Shown here: positions 8,493-17,203 of the stretch, piece by piece | Numbering within the stretch: position 1 is the stretch's first letter | How the letters are laid out: each line of letters opens with the position of its first letter | NCBI RefSeq assembly: GCF_023746615.1 | Contig: NZ_CP082276.1 | Location: forward strand, 868,001-932,000 | Reading direction: 5' to 3' | DNA from: Grimontia kaedaensis | Lineage (GTDB): Bacteria; Pseudomonadota; Gammaproteobacteria; Enterobacterales; Vibrionaceae | Length of the DNA: 64,000 nt | Translations under genes and position numbers: made by a program | Notes under the pieces: generated by a model | What the model saw: only the letters and a program-made list of their open reading frames with translations | Database searches by the model: none | What the model was told of the DNA's origin: nothing

Positions 8493-8927
8493 ATGTCTGA
8501 ACAAGCAAACCAAGCGCAAGAAACTGTAAAGCTGGAAGATCTGTCTGCTGAACTGCAGCAAGTGATTAAATACGAACAAGTGCCAGCTGAACTCTTCACC
8601 ATGTTAGCTTCTATCCATGAAGCGTCTGAGAGTGTAGTTCGTGAAGCTTGGGATGTAATGCCAGCAAGTGCACAGAACATTTTGGATAACTTCGAGCAGT
8701 TCCACGCACTGGTTAGCCTCAGCCAAAGCTACGCAGGTTTGGACTTCATGCAAGAAACTCAAGACATGAAGTTTGATGACATGGACGACGAGCAAACTTC
8801 TGAATACAAAGCCGTTTTGTTGGATAAACTGCTGCATAACTGTGTAAAAGATCTGGTCAAGCAATTGAAGCAAGCTCGCCTGAAACCTGCTATGAAACGC
8901 GAATTTCGCGAAATTTTCACTAAGTAA
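8493..8927 (+). CDS. Conserved helical cytosolic protein, DUF3069-like
   Basis: 144 residues, acidic and helical, with no signal peptide or membrane segment. The frame is open from 8433, but the ATG at 8493 has GGAAG (8481-8485) at good spacing and gives the natural N-terminus MSEQANQAQETVKLEDLSAE. I recall Vibrio proteins of this type being annotated as DUF3069; the function is unknown. A C-terminal basic stretch (LKQARLKPAMKREFREIF) contrasts with the acidic middle (DMKFDDMDDEQ). It is followed by an exceptionally long perfect terminator stem. Confidence 0.75.
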   Translation: MSEQANQAQETVKLEDLSAELQQVIKYEQVPAELFTMLASIHEASESVVREAWDVMPASAQNILDNFEQFHALVSLSQSYAGLDFMQETQDMKFDDMDDEQTSEYKAVLLDKLLHNCVKDLVKQLKQARLKPAMKREFREIFTK

Positions 8928-8943
8928 TTTAGGCCCAATAGAG

Positions 8944-8988
8944 CAAGAACAAAAAAGAGGTGACATTGTCACCTCTTTTTTGTTCTTG
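8944..8988. terminator. Perfect 21-bp inverted repeat terminator
   Basis: Left arm 8944-8964, loop ATT, right arm 8968-8988, with no mismatch over 21 bp. A6 and T6 tracts lie inside the stem, so it works as a terminator on either strand. The flanking CAAGAAC/GTTCTTG extension is unusually long for a simple terminator. Confidence 0.85.
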
Positions 8989-9295
8989 TAACTGTCAGGA
9001 TATTGTGTAAGAAATGAAAATTCAGATTCGCACATAGGCACGAGCTAATTACGCTTAAAGATTGTTTCCATAAACCTGCGTCCTGTCTCTCAATTCTCCC
9101 CTATATAAATTCCAGAAAAATTAATACAAACTGTAACAAGCAGAACAGAATCACAAACTTGTCATAAAGTGGCCTCATTTTACGACCTAGTTATCATTAA
9201 TTAAGTGTAAGTCGCCATCCTATTTCATTTAGAACCTATATTTGTAGGCTGTGCGAAAGCCAGCCTAAAAATCTACAGAACTACAGGGACGAAAA

Positions 9296-11149
9296 ATGAA
9301 GAAAAGCCCACTAGCATTAGCTTTCTTGACAGCAGCAGTCGCAACAGGATGTGCTGTCGACAATTCGAACAATGCTCCGTTCGATCTCACTATCCTACAC
9401 ATTAACGATCACCACTCTCATTTAGAGTCCTCTTCTCAAAAGTTGAAACTGGCAGGTAAATCTACCTATGCAGAAGTCGGCGGGTATCCAGCATTGGTTT
9501 CGGCACTGGATCAGCGTACCAACGCAAATGACAACGTATTGAAGCTTCACGCAGGTGACGCGATCTCAGGAACGCTTTACTACGCACTCTTCAAAGGCGA
9601 GGCTGACGCCGCCATGATGAATCATGCGTGTTTTGATGCGTTTGCATTAGGAAACCACGAATTCGATGACGGTGATGCAGGTCTGGCACAATTCCTTGAT
9701 TGGTTGAACGAAGGTAACTGTAACACAGAAGTATTGGCTGCAAACGTTATTCCTGAGCAAGGTGTTTCTGCCCTCGCCCAGAACTCTGCAAACGACTACT
9801 TCAAGCCTTACACTGTTAAGCAGTACGGTGGCCAAAAAATCGGTATTGTCGGTATCGATATTGCCAACAAAACGATGAACTCTTCGAACCCAGACGAGTC
9901 GACTCAGTTCCTAGACGAAGTCGAGACTGCTCAGAAGTACATTGATGAGTTGGTTTCTAAAGGCGTTAATAACATCGTTTTATTAACCCACTACCAGTAC
10001 TCAAATGACCTTCAACTTGCTGAAGCATTGACAGATGTAGACGTTATCATCGGTGGCGACTCACACACCCTGCTGGGTGATTTCGCGGATGTAGGCTTAA
10101 AAAGCGATGGGCCATATCCAACGCTGATGAAAAACAAAGATGGCGATACTGTTTGTGTTGCTCAAGCTTGGCAATACACCCAAATTCTTGGTGAACTTTC
10201 AGTATCGTTTGATGGAAACGGCAAAGTGGCCTCATGTAATGGTACGCCGCACCTTCTGATTGGTCAGGAGTTCAAACGTAAAGATGAAAATGGCAAGAAG
10301 CAGGTTCTAGCTGGTGCTGAACTTGCAGAAGTGATTGCAGATGTTAAAGCCAAACCTAACCTTGTACAGGTTGAGCCGGATGAAGCAACAGCAGAAACAC
10401 TGTCTGTATTCAGCCAAAAGCTGAATGTGCTAAAAGATCAGGAAATTGCTCAGTCTTCCGAACTACTATGTTATGACCGTGTTCCGGGTCAACAGAAACA
10501 TAAAGGTGCAGACGGCTGTGATACGCAAACCAATCTGCACGGCTCTCAAGTCGCTGACCTCGTTGCTCAAGCCTTCCTTGCAGAAACAAAGCGCGCTGAC
10601 GTTGCTATCCAAAACGGTGGTGGAGCGCGTGCAAACATCACGCAAGGTGCATTTACGGTAGCTGGCGCGACCAAAGTACTACCGTTCAACAACACCATGG
10701 TTAACTTGACCATGACGGGTGCCCAGGTGAAGAAGGTCATCAACGAAGCTGTTGATAAAGCTTACCTGGAATATGTAGACAACAGTGCTGAAGGTTCAGA
10801 CGGCGCTTACCCATACTCTGCCGGTATCCGTTACGATGTTGATTTCAACAAACCTGCTGGTCAGCGTGTTCACAACTTCGAAGTGAAGGCAAAAGGCGAT
10901 GGTACTTGGTCTAAGCTAGCTGACGACCGCGAGCTTGTTGTCGTTACCAACAACTACATTGCAGGTGGTAAAGACGGTTACCTGACCTTCGGTGAAATTT
11001 CTGGTGATAAATCGAAGTATGAAGATACGTTGAAGCTCTATACGGAAACCTTCATCGATTACGTTCGTGGTTTGACCGAAAGTGGTCAGAAGATTCAGCC
11101 AGTTTCTGAAGAAGATCGCAGCACCCAGATGTTTACACCAAAACGTTAA
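9296..11149 (+). CDS. 5'-nucleotidase / metallophosphatase lipoprotein (UshA/NutA family)
   Basis: 617 residues. A lipoprotein signal with lipobox VATGC (Cys19) is followed by the metallophosphatase domain: LTILHINDHHSH, HAGDAISGT, ALGNHEFDDG, THYQYSNDL, GGDSHT. The C-terminal 5'-nucleotidase domain (about 390-590) contains AIQNGGGARANI and VLPFNNTMV, the substrate-binding region. This matches the membrane-bound Vibrio enzyme NutA, which hydrolyses extracellular nucleotides so that nucleosides and phosphate can be taken up. It is somewhat longer than E. coli UshA (550). It stands alone between terminators; AGGGA precedes the ATG. Confidence 0.9.
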   Translation: MKKSPLALAFLTAAVATGCAVDNSNNAPFDLTILHINDHHSHLESSSQKLKLAGKSTYAEVGGYPALVSALDQRTNANDNVLKLHAGDAISGTLYYALFKGEADAAMMNHACFDAFALGNHEFDDGDAGLAQFLDWLNEGNCNTEVLAANVIPEQGVSALAQNSANDYFKPYTVKQYGGQKIGIVGIDIANKTMNSSNPDESTQFLDEVETAQKYIDELVSKGVNNIVLLTHYQYSNDLQLAEALTDVDVIIGGDSHTLLGDFADVGLKSDGPYPTLMKNKDGDTVCVAQAWQYTQILGELSVSFDGNGKVASCNGTPHLLIGQEFKRKDENGKKQVLAGAELAEVIADVKAKPNLVQVEPDEATAETLSVFSQKLNVLKDQEIAQSSELLCYDRVPGQQKHKGADGCDTQTNLHGSQVADLVAQAFLAETKRADVAIQNGGGARANITQGAFTVAGATKVLPFNNTMVNLTMTGAQVKKVINEAVDKAYLEYVDNSAEGSDGAYPYSAGIRYDVDFNKPAGQRVHNFEVKAKGDGTWSKLADDRELVVVTNNYIAGGKDGYLTFGEISGDKSKYEDTLKLYTETFIDYVRGLTESGQKIQPVSEEDRSTQMFTPKR

Positions 11150-11176
11150 TGACTTAGAAACCAAAACTGCAAAACT

Positions 11177-11210
11177 AAAAGAGGCCAAGTGAATCACTTG
11201 GCCTCTTTTT
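11177..11210. terminator. Intrinsic terminator between the nucleotidase gene and ppiC
   Basis: Perfect 15-bp stem with a 3-base AAT loop, flanked by A4 and T5 tracts; suitable for both of the convergent genes. Confidence 0.85.
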
Positions 11211-11250
11211 ATGTTCTAAAAACCGAAGTTTTATAAGCAAATCGCTCTTT

Positions 11251-11529
11251 TCAGGTCCGGTAAAGCACTTTCACCACGTGCCAGCCGAAGCGGGTTTTCA
11301 CAATATGCGGCGTCAACACTTCAGCGTTAAAGCACACTTTGTCGAACTGAGGCACCATTTGGCCGCGTCTAAATTCGCCTAAATCTCCACCCTTCTTACC
11401 AGACGGGCAGGTAGAATATTTCTTTGCCAACGTTTGAAACTTTGCGCCTTTCTTTAATTGACTAACAATGTCTTCCGCTTGGTTTTGGTGCTTGACCAAA
11501 ATGTGGAGTGCGTGTGCTGTGCTGGCCAT
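11251..11529 (-). CDS. ppiC: Parvulin-type peptidyl-prolyl isomerase PpiC
   Basis: 92 residues, the size of E. coli PpiC (93), consisting of one rotamase domain. Landmarks: ALHILVKHQ at the N-terminus, FQTLAKKYSTCPSG, GGDLGEFRRGQMVPQFDK and the C-terminal VKTRFGWHVVKVL. The active-site His pair (HILV and FGWHVV) and the Cys in STCPSG are present. There is no signal peptide, so it is a cytosolic cis-trans prolyl isomerase. AGGG precedes the ATG. Confidence 0.95.
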   Translation of the reverse strand: MASTAHALHILVKHQNQAEDIVSQLKKGAKFQTLAKKYSTCPSGKKGGDLGEFRRGQMVPQFDKVCFNAEVLTPHIVKTRFGWHVVKVLYRT

Positions 11530-11601
11530 GCATGTGCCCTTTTACTGCCGTTCTTTTCATTGGCCGCGGATTATATCTCCGAGACCTCTACCATTCCAGA
11601 T

Positions 11602-12060
11602 TTAGTTCGCTGTGGTATTTTTCAGCGCTTCCAGTGGCAGCCAAGTGACTTTCACACCGGCTTGTTCAAACATATCTGCGCTGACTTTAATTTTTTCGCC
11701 CCAACGGGAAAGGAAATCTTCCGTTTGTTCTGGACAGTGAACCTGCGTAATACCTGTTTGGATAATCTTCGCCGCACAATTCGGACATGGGAAATGCGTT
11801 ACCCAGATTTCACAGTCTGCCAGATCGCGTTTGGCAAAGAGAATGGCATTTTCTTCCGCATGCAGGGTTTTAAGAAGTTTCATTTCACGATCATCAGTAT
11901 CTGCACTATCAGAAATGCCATGCGGATACCCATTGAATCCGACTGAGACAATACGATTGCCTTTTGTTATGACAGCACCAACCTGTGTTGAGGGATCTTT
12001 ACTCCAAGAGCCCACTAGCTCTGCCATTTGATAGAAACGTACCGCCCACTTCGAGATCAT
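11602..12060 (-). CDS. Deoxycytidylate (dCMP) deaminase family protein
   Basis: 152 residues with a complete zinc deaminase site: HAEENAI (His ligand, catalytic Glu) and PCPNCAAKI (two Cys ligands). The pattern SKDPSTQVGAVITKGNRIVSVGFNGYPHG is that of the dCMP deaminase/ComEB family, which converts dCMP to dUMP for thymidylate synthesis. Enterobacteria use dCTP deaminase instead, while vibrios often carry this gene. It lacks the C-terminal competence domain of ComE operons. It stands alone, 73 bases from ppiC on the same strand. Confidence 0.9.
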   Translation of the reverse strand: MISKWAVRFYQMAELVGSWSKDPSTQVGAVITKGNRIVSVGFNGYPHGISDSADTDDREMKLLKTLHAEENAILFAKRDLADCEIWVTHFPCPNCAAKIIQTGITQVHCPEQTEDFLSRWGEKIKVSADMFEQAGVKVTWLPLEALKNTTAN

Positions 12061-12128
12061 TGCCTTTCCAATAAGTTACCCATTCGTAATGTCGCTATTT
12101 TGCTTAATCCATAAGCTCAGCTCAACAA

Positions 12129-12151
12129 AAAAGCGGCCTTAGGGCCGCTTT
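12129..12151 (-). terminator. Intrinsic terminator after nhaD
   Basis: Read on the minus strand, an AGCGGCC/GGCCGCT stem followed by a run of T. It lies just downstream of the nhaD stop codon. Confidence 0.8.
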
Positions 12152-12173
12152 CATTATGAAATACTGAAAATCG

Positions 12174-13601
12174 TTAAAATAACGACTCATTAAGCACTAG
12201 ATGGCACATTATTGATGCTGCATAACCCAGCATAATCACTGGGCTCCACTTCAAATGGCCAAAGAAAGTGTACTTGCCTCGAGCCTGCCCCATCAAAGCA
12301 ACGCCAGCTGCTGATCCCAATGACAAGAGGCTGCCGCCGACACCAGCAGTCAGTGTCACCAACAACCAGTTACCCATGGACATATCCGGCTGCATCGTTA
12401 GTACAGCAAACATCACCGGGATGTTATCAACAATCGCCGATAGTATACCGACAATAATATTCGCCCAGACTGGATCCCACTGTAGGTACATGACATTGGA
12501 AATCGTCGCCAAGTATCCAATCAGACTCAAACCACCTACGCACATTACAACACCATAGAAGAACAGCAACGTGTCCCACTCTGCATGTGAAACCCGGCGG
12601 AAAACGTCAAATGGAATAACTGAACCCAATCGTTTCAGAGCCGCTTCGTCTTGCTTAGCCTGCGCAACAGCGCGTTTTCTCGCCAAAGAACGTGGCAAGG
12701 TTTTGCGAAGGTAGAATCCGAAGAATTGCAGGTATGCCAAGCCCATCATCATGCCGATAACTGGCGGGAAATGAACCAGACCATGGAACCCTACCGCTGT
12801 CACTATGGTAAAGAGGAACAAAACGACAATACGCTTCGCACCGCGTTTGATTTCGACATACTCATTCACCACGTCAGGTTTATCTTTCGGTATAAACATA
12901 GACATGATGAATGCTGGTAATACGTAGTTGACCACAGAAGGAATGAACAGCGCGCCGAATTCGGAGAAGCTGACTAATCCCGCTTGCCAAACCATCAGCG
13001 TAGTAATATCACCAAACGGGCTGAAAGCCCCACCAGCATTCGCCGCAACGACAATGTTGACGCAGGCAAGATTGATAAACCTTGGGTTATCACCACCAAT
13101 TTTCAGGACCACGGTACACATCAATAGCGCAGTGGTCAGGTTGTCAGCGATCGGAGAAATAAAGAAAGAGAGGATACCGGTAATCCAAAATAACTGGCGA
13201 AGATCATAGCCTTTACCGACGATCCAAGCTTTCAGACCATCAAACAAGCGTCGCTCTTCCATTGCAGAGATATACGTCATGGCCACAAGCAGGAACAACA
13301 TTAACTCGGCATATTCCAACAAGTTATGTTCAATGGCACTCTGTGCAACTTCAATTTCACCGGCGTTTGAATAAACGAAACCTAGCATTAACCAAATTAG
13401 GCCCGCTGCCAGCAAGACTGGTTTGGATTTTCTTAAGTGAAGTTGCTCTTCGAGCATGACGAGGGTGTAGGCTGCCGCGAAAATGATGAGAGAAATGTAG
13501 CCGACAGCTGATTGAGTTAGATCTAGGGGGTTACCACTACCTGTAGCAGCGGCGAATGCATTGCTGGAAAACAGCAACACAAACGCTAATAAACACTTCA
13601 T
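12174..13601 (-). CDS. nhaD: Na+/H+ antiporter NhaD
   Basis: 475 residues, about 12-13 membrane segments. The N-terminal hydrophobic segment (MKCLLAFVLLFSSNAFA) looks like a cleavable signal peptide, followed by the NhaD pattern LTQSAVGYISLIIFAAAYTLVMLEE. Internal signatures include SPIADNLTTALLMCTVV and NAGGAFSPFGDITTLMVW, the repeated ion-site motifs of the ion-transporter superfamily, and SAIVDNIPVMFAVL in the second half. NhaD exchanges Na+ or Li+ for protons and is well characterised in Vibrio and Alkalimonas. GGAGG lies 8 bases upstream of the ATG. A long structured leader precedes it. Confidence 0.93.
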   Translation of the reverse strand: MKCLLAFVLLFSSNAFAAATGSGNPLDLTQSAVGYISLIIFAAAYTLVMLEEQLHLRKSKPVLLAAGLIWLMLGFVYSNAGEIEVAQSAIEHNLLEYAELMLFLLVAMTYISAMEERRLFDGLKAWIVGKGYDLRQLFWITGILSFFISPIADNLTTALLMCTVVLKIGGDNPRFINLACVNIVVAANAGGAFSPFGDITTLMVWQAGLVSFSEFGALFIPSVVNYVLPAFIMSMFIPKDKPDVVNEYVEIKRGAKRIVVLFLFTIVTAVGFHGLVHFPPVIGMMMGLAYLQFFGFYLRKTLPRSLARKRAVAQAKQDEAALKRLGSVIPFDVFRRVSHAEWDTLLFFYGVVMCVGGLSLIGYLATISNVMYLQWDPVWANIIVGILSAIVDNIPVMFAVLTMQPDMSMGNWLLVTLTAGVGGSLLSLGSAAGVALMGQARGKYTFFGHLKWSPVIMLGYAASIMCHLVLNESLF

Positions 13602-13606
13602 CCTTG

Positions 13607-13715
13607 TGCCTCCAAGCGAATTTAAATGAATTTCGCGAGGGGCACTGCCGGGCTACATGAGCTCGTTCAATACACTCACAGACGCAACGCCCCTAAATCA
13701 TGACTCCCTGATATA
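13607..13715 (-). promoter_or_regulatory. Structured 5' leader of nhaD, possible ion riboswitch or attenuating element
   Basis: On the minus strand a TATATAT-rich promoter region is followed by a closing helix AGGGGC (13694-13689) with GCCCCT (13643-13638) around a 45-base loop, which itself contains TGAG/CTCA. A second hairpin, GCGAA...TTCGC, ends a few bases before the GGAGG ribosome site. An ordered set of helices touching the ribosome site upstream of a Na+/H+ antiporter resembles a riboswitch layout. I cannot match it to the known nhaA-I, nhaA-II or Na+ riboswitch consensus from memory. Confidence 0.35.
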
Positions 13716-13764
13716 TATAGATTTATTGTTACCCTACAGTTAATGAAGGGCCGGAAGCCTAATT

Positions 13765-14351
13765 GTCGCGCCACAATGATAGATCTTGTTACAGAATAAT
13801 GCAGAGTAAATTGTTTACTTTTCAGGCATCACCCACAAACCTGATTTTTAGCAAGAAAATTGACGTTTCACTGTTGGTAAATGAGAGGGTGATCTGTCAT
13901 TTCAAAACCGAAAAGTGCTATGCGCCGTGTCACAGAATTCTGCGGCCTCACCATGGCATTTCGATTTACATTGTAAAAATCAACGCGAGGATCTACTCAG
14001 ATCAAACTTTTTTACAAAAAGCACGGACAACCACTGTAAAGTGATTGTGACATATCTTTCACTGCTTTATAACTTAATCAAGAAATCTTTCGCTATTTTA
14101 ATCAAAGAACTGTAGGCATTAGATTGGCGTGAGCAAACTTTAAGCAACGTTTACTTATGACTAAAAAATCTCTTTTATTCATAGGGTTAACAACAAATAT
14201 GCAAATAAGACCTCTGCAATCATGTAAACAGTCGTCTTAACCGGCAACTTTAGTGCCTGATTTAGCGTCAGATTTTGGATATAACAATGGATTAACACTG
14301 GCGGAAAGATTGAGTGTAAAGCTCAGTCGCCATTTCATCACGGAGAATGAT
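13765..14351. other. About 590-bp noncoding region between nhaD and the ABC operon
   Basis: AT-rich; only short open frames without family features or ribosome sites. It presumably carries the promoters of nhaD and of the ABC importer. A TTTAC-ATT-GTAAA inverted repeat lies near 13965-13980. Nothing else is clear. Confidence 0.4.
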
Positions 14352-15320
14352 ATGAAAGTGTCCAAACTACTTCTTTCGGCATGCTGTGCCGCAACAATGA
14401 TAACTACCCCCTTCGCAGCAATGGCCGATACGGCAAAGGTAGCCGTTTCACAGATCGTTGAGCACCCAGCACTTGACGCAACCCGCCAGGGTCTTCTGGA
14501 TGGTCTTAAAGCTAAAGGCTATGAAGAAGGCAAAAATTTAGAATTTGCTTACCAAACCGCTCAGGGTAATCCTGCAATCGCAGTTCAGATTGCACGACAA
14601 TTCGTTGGTGAGAAACCCGATGTATTGGTTGGCATTGCAACCCCTTCTGCACAAGCCCTCGTTGCTGCCACGAAATCTATTCCTGTTGTGTTTACTGCTG
14701 TTACTGACCCTGTAGGCGCAAAACTCATCAAAGACATGGAAAAGCCAAATGCTAACGTGACTGGCCTTTCAGATCTTTCCCCAGTAGCTCAACATGTAGC
14801 GCTGGCTAAAGAACTGCTGCCTAACATGAAGTCTATTGGTGTGGTGTATAACCCAGGCGAAGCTAATGCGGTCACGCTGGTTGAACTTCTGCGTGAAGCT
14901 GCCGATGCCCAAGGCCTTAAAGTGGTTGAAGGTACTGCACTGAAAAGTGCCGACGTTCAGTCTGCTGCGCAAATCGTGGCTTCTCAAGCAGACGCCATTT
15001 ACGCACCAACTGACAACACTGTAGCCAGTGCGATTGATGGACTTGTTGGCGCAGCTAACCAAGCGAAGAAACCTGTCATCGGTGGCGCTACCTCATATAT
15101 TCCTAACGGAGCAGTCGCAGCGCTGGGCTTCGACTACTACCAAATCGGTGTTCAAACCGCTGACTACGTCGCTGCACTATTGAATGGCGAAGCAGTATCC
15201 GCGCTACCAGCAAAAGTCGCAGTAGGTTCTGATTTGGCGATTAACATGAAAGCCGCTCAAAAACTGGGGCTGGAAGTGCCACAAGCATTGCTGGATCGTG
15301 CAACAACAGTAGAAAAATAA
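14352..15320 (+). CDS. ABC transporter substrate-binding protein (PF04392, TrpX-like)
   Basis: 322 residues from the ATG at 14352, which has GGAG upstream; the frame extends further up but gives no signal peptide at its start. Signal peptide MKVSKLLLSACCAATMITTPFAAMA with cleavage after the alanines. The mature protein has the ABC_sub_bind pattern: VAVSQIVEHPALDATRQGLLDGLKAKGY, PDVLVGIATPSAQALV, PVVFTAVTDPVGAKLI, IGVVYNPGEANAV, DAIYAPTDNTV. Family members near T-boxes in Firmicutes import tryptophan (TrpXYZ); the substrate here is not established. First gene of a three-gene importer. Confidence 0.85.
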   Translation: MKVSKLLLSACCAATMITTPFAAMADTAKVAVSQIVEHPALDATRQGLLDGLKAKGYEEGKNLEFAYQTAQGNPAIAVQIARQFVGEKPDVLVGIATPSAQALVAATKSIPVVFTAVTDPVGAKLIKDMEKPNANVTGLSDLSPVAQHVALAKELLPNMKSIGVVYNPGEANAVTLVELLREAADAQGLKVVEGTALKSADVQSAAQIVASQADAIYAPTDNTVASAIDGLVGAANQAKKPVIGGATSYIPNGAVAALGFDYYQIGVQTADYVAALLNGEAVSALPAKVAVGSDLAINMKAAQKLGLEVPQALLDRATTVEK

Positions 15321-15338
15321 TAACGTCAGGAGCAGTAC

Positions 15339-16250
15339 ATGACCTCAATTGCCTTTTTTGGCACGCTGGAAGTAGGTCTGGTTTATGGCCTGGTTGCTCT
15401 AGGCGTATATCTGACTTTCCGGGTTTTGGACTTCCCGGATCTGACTGTCGATGGCAGCTTCCCAATGGGAGCTGCTGTTGCAGCCACGCTTATCGTTTCC
15501 GGCGTTGATCCTTGGATTTCCACCTTTGCCGCTATCATTGCCAGTTCCATGACGGGCTTGATCACTGCATTTCTTACCGTGAAATGCGGCATCTTGAACC
15601 TACTGGCCAGTATCCTGACGATGATTGCCGCTTTTTCCATCAACATTCGTATCATGGGACGCCCAAACATCGCCTTATTAGGCGTGGATACGATTCTTAC
15701 TCCATTTGAAAACATGGGTATCGACCCTGTTTACGCCCGCCCGCTGGTGGTTTTCGTGCTGGTTGTACTAAGTGCGCTGTTTGTTATTCGCCTACTCAGT
15801 AGTGACTTTGGTTTGGGTCTGAGAGCGACTGGTGTCAATGCCCGCATGGTGAAAGCACAAGGCGCAAGCACTGCCTTTTATACCTACTTTGGCCTCGCAT
15901 TATCAAATGGCTTTGTTGGTTTCTCAGGCGCCCTTTTTGCCCAAACCAACAGCTTTGCTGATGTGACCTCAGGTGTAGGTACCATTGTTGTTGGCCTCGC
16001 AGCCGTCATCCTTGGACAAACCTTGCTGCCAGGACGCAAAGTCTGGGTAGCTGTCGTCGCCGTTATTCTTGGTTCCGTTTTGTACCGCTTGGCCGTGGCT
16101 TTCGCGCTTAGCTCTGGCATGTTCGGTTTGGAGGCTTCCGACCTGAACCTTGTGACCGCGGTGCTGGTAGCGCTGGCGTTGGTCGCACCGAAAGCAAAAC
16201 AGCAGTACCAGAAGAACAAAAAGATGAAAGAAGCGGGGGCGGTGAAATGA
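15339..16250 (+). CDS. ABC transporter permease (BPD_transp_2 type)
   Basis: 303 residues with about eight hydrophobic segments. FRVLDFPDLTVDGSFPMGAAVAA near the N-terminus and VGLAAVILGQTLLPG toward the C-terminus are characteristic of the permease partner of PF04392 binding proteins (LivH/RbsC-like fold). It begins 18 bases after the binding-protein gene, with CAGGAG upstream, and its last four bases overlap the start of the ATPase gene (ATGA), which indicates translational coupling. Confidence 0.87.
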   Translation: MTSIAFFGTLEVGLVYGLVALGVYLTFRVLDFPDLTVDGSFPMGAAVAATLIVSGVDPWISTFAAIIASSMTGLITAFLTVKCGILNLLASILTMIAAFSINIRIMGRPNIALLGVDTILTPFENMGIDPVYARPLVVFVLVVLSALFVIRLLSSDFGLGLRATGVNARMVKAQGASTAFYTYFGLALSNGFVGFSGALFAQTNSFADVTSGVGTIVVGLAAVILGQTLLPGRKVWVAVVAVILGSVLYRLAVAFALSSGMFGLEASDLNLVTAVLVALALVAPKAKQQYQKNKKMKEAGAVK

Positions 16251-17041
16251 TCGAACTTAAAGACATTCAAGTTACCTTCAACCCCGGTACAGTGCTTGAA
16301 AACCGAGCCCTTCGCAGCGTTTCGCTTACTGTTCCTGAAAACCAATTTCTAACGATTATTGGCTCTAACGGTGCAGGTAAATCCACCCTACTTGGCGCAG
16401 TTTCCGGTGAAACGCCGATGGTTGGCGGCCGCGTGATTATTGATGGAACTGATGTGACTAAACAGCAGGTCCACCAGCGCGCTGCCCTCGCCGCCCGCGT
16501 TTTTCAGGATCCACTCGCAGGTACATGTGCCTCTTTGACCATAGAAGAAAACCTCGCGTTGGCTTATAAGCGCGGAAGTCTGCGTGGTTGGAGCCTTGCT
16601 TTGTCCGGAAAACGCCGTGAAGTCTTCAAAGAACGTATCTCGATTTTGGGATTGGGTCTGGAAGACCGTCTTGGCGACAGCATTGGCTTGCTTTCAGGTG
16701 GTCAACGTCAGGCAGTTAGCTTAGTCATGGCGACGCTCTCTGACAGTAAGCTGCTCTTGTTGGATGAGCATACAGCAGCGCTAGATCCTCGTATGGCTGC
16801 TTTCGTTATCGATCTTACCAAGAAAGTCATCACAGAGTTTGGTTTGACGGCGCTGATGGTGACTCACTCTATGAAAGATGCACTGGCATGTGGAGATCGA
16901 ACAGTGATGCTTCACCAAGGTGAAATTGTTCTGGATGTCGAAGGTGAAGAGCGCGCCAATATGGGTGTTCCGCAGTTACTGGAAATGTTCAGCAAAGTCC
17001 GTGGTGAGGAGCTTGCCGACGACAGCTTACTACTAAGCTGA
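16247..17041 (+). CDS. ABC transporter ATP-binding protein
   Basis: 264 residues with all ABC motifs: Walker A GSNGAGKST, Q-loop in ARVFQDP, signature LLSGGQRQAVSL, Walker B LLLLDEHTAALDP and the switch histidine in VTHSMKDAL. An H in place of P or A after DE is tolerated in this family. Together with the two preceding genes it forms a complete importer: periplasmic binding protein, one permease gene (homodimer) and one ATPase. A terminator follows. Confidence 0.92.
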   Translation: MIELKDIQVTFNPGTVLENRALRSVSLTVPENQFLTIIGSNGAGKSTLLGAVSGETPMVGGRVIIDGTDVTKQQVHQRAALAARVFQDPLAGTCASLTIEENLALAYKRGSLRGWSLALSGKRREVFKERISILGLGLEDRLGDSIGLLSGGQRQAVSLVMATLSDSKLLLLDEHTAALDPRMAAFVIDLTKKVITEFGLTALMVTHSMKDALACGDRTVMLHQGEIVLDVEGEERANMGVPQLLEMFSKVRGEELADDSLLLS

Positions 17042-17067
17042 GTGACATCTGGACAGATTAATCTTGA

Positions 17068-17091
17068 AGGGCAGTTTCGACTGCCCTCTTG
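17068..17091 (+). terminator. Intrinsic terminator of the ABC importer operon
   Basis: AGGGCAG, 6-base loop, CTGCCCT followed by CTTGTTTT. Confidence 0.8.
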
Positions 17092-17203
17092 TTTTCATGT
17101 GGAAGTATTTGGCAAGGTTTCAAACCTACGGCAAGTAAATTAAGTCGATTGGCGACATAGTCTAGTGACTAGAGGCTGCAGACCTATTTTAGAAAGGAAG
17201 GAA

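Noticed and set aside
13960..14060. CRP-like and TyrR-like half sites before the ABC operon
   Set aside because: The second half-sites are poor or wrongly spaced, so I cannot support a binding site.
13763..14115. Overlapping short open frames between nhaD and the ABC operon
   Set aside because: AT-rich, no ribosome site, composition unlike neighbouring genes, no recognisable motif.
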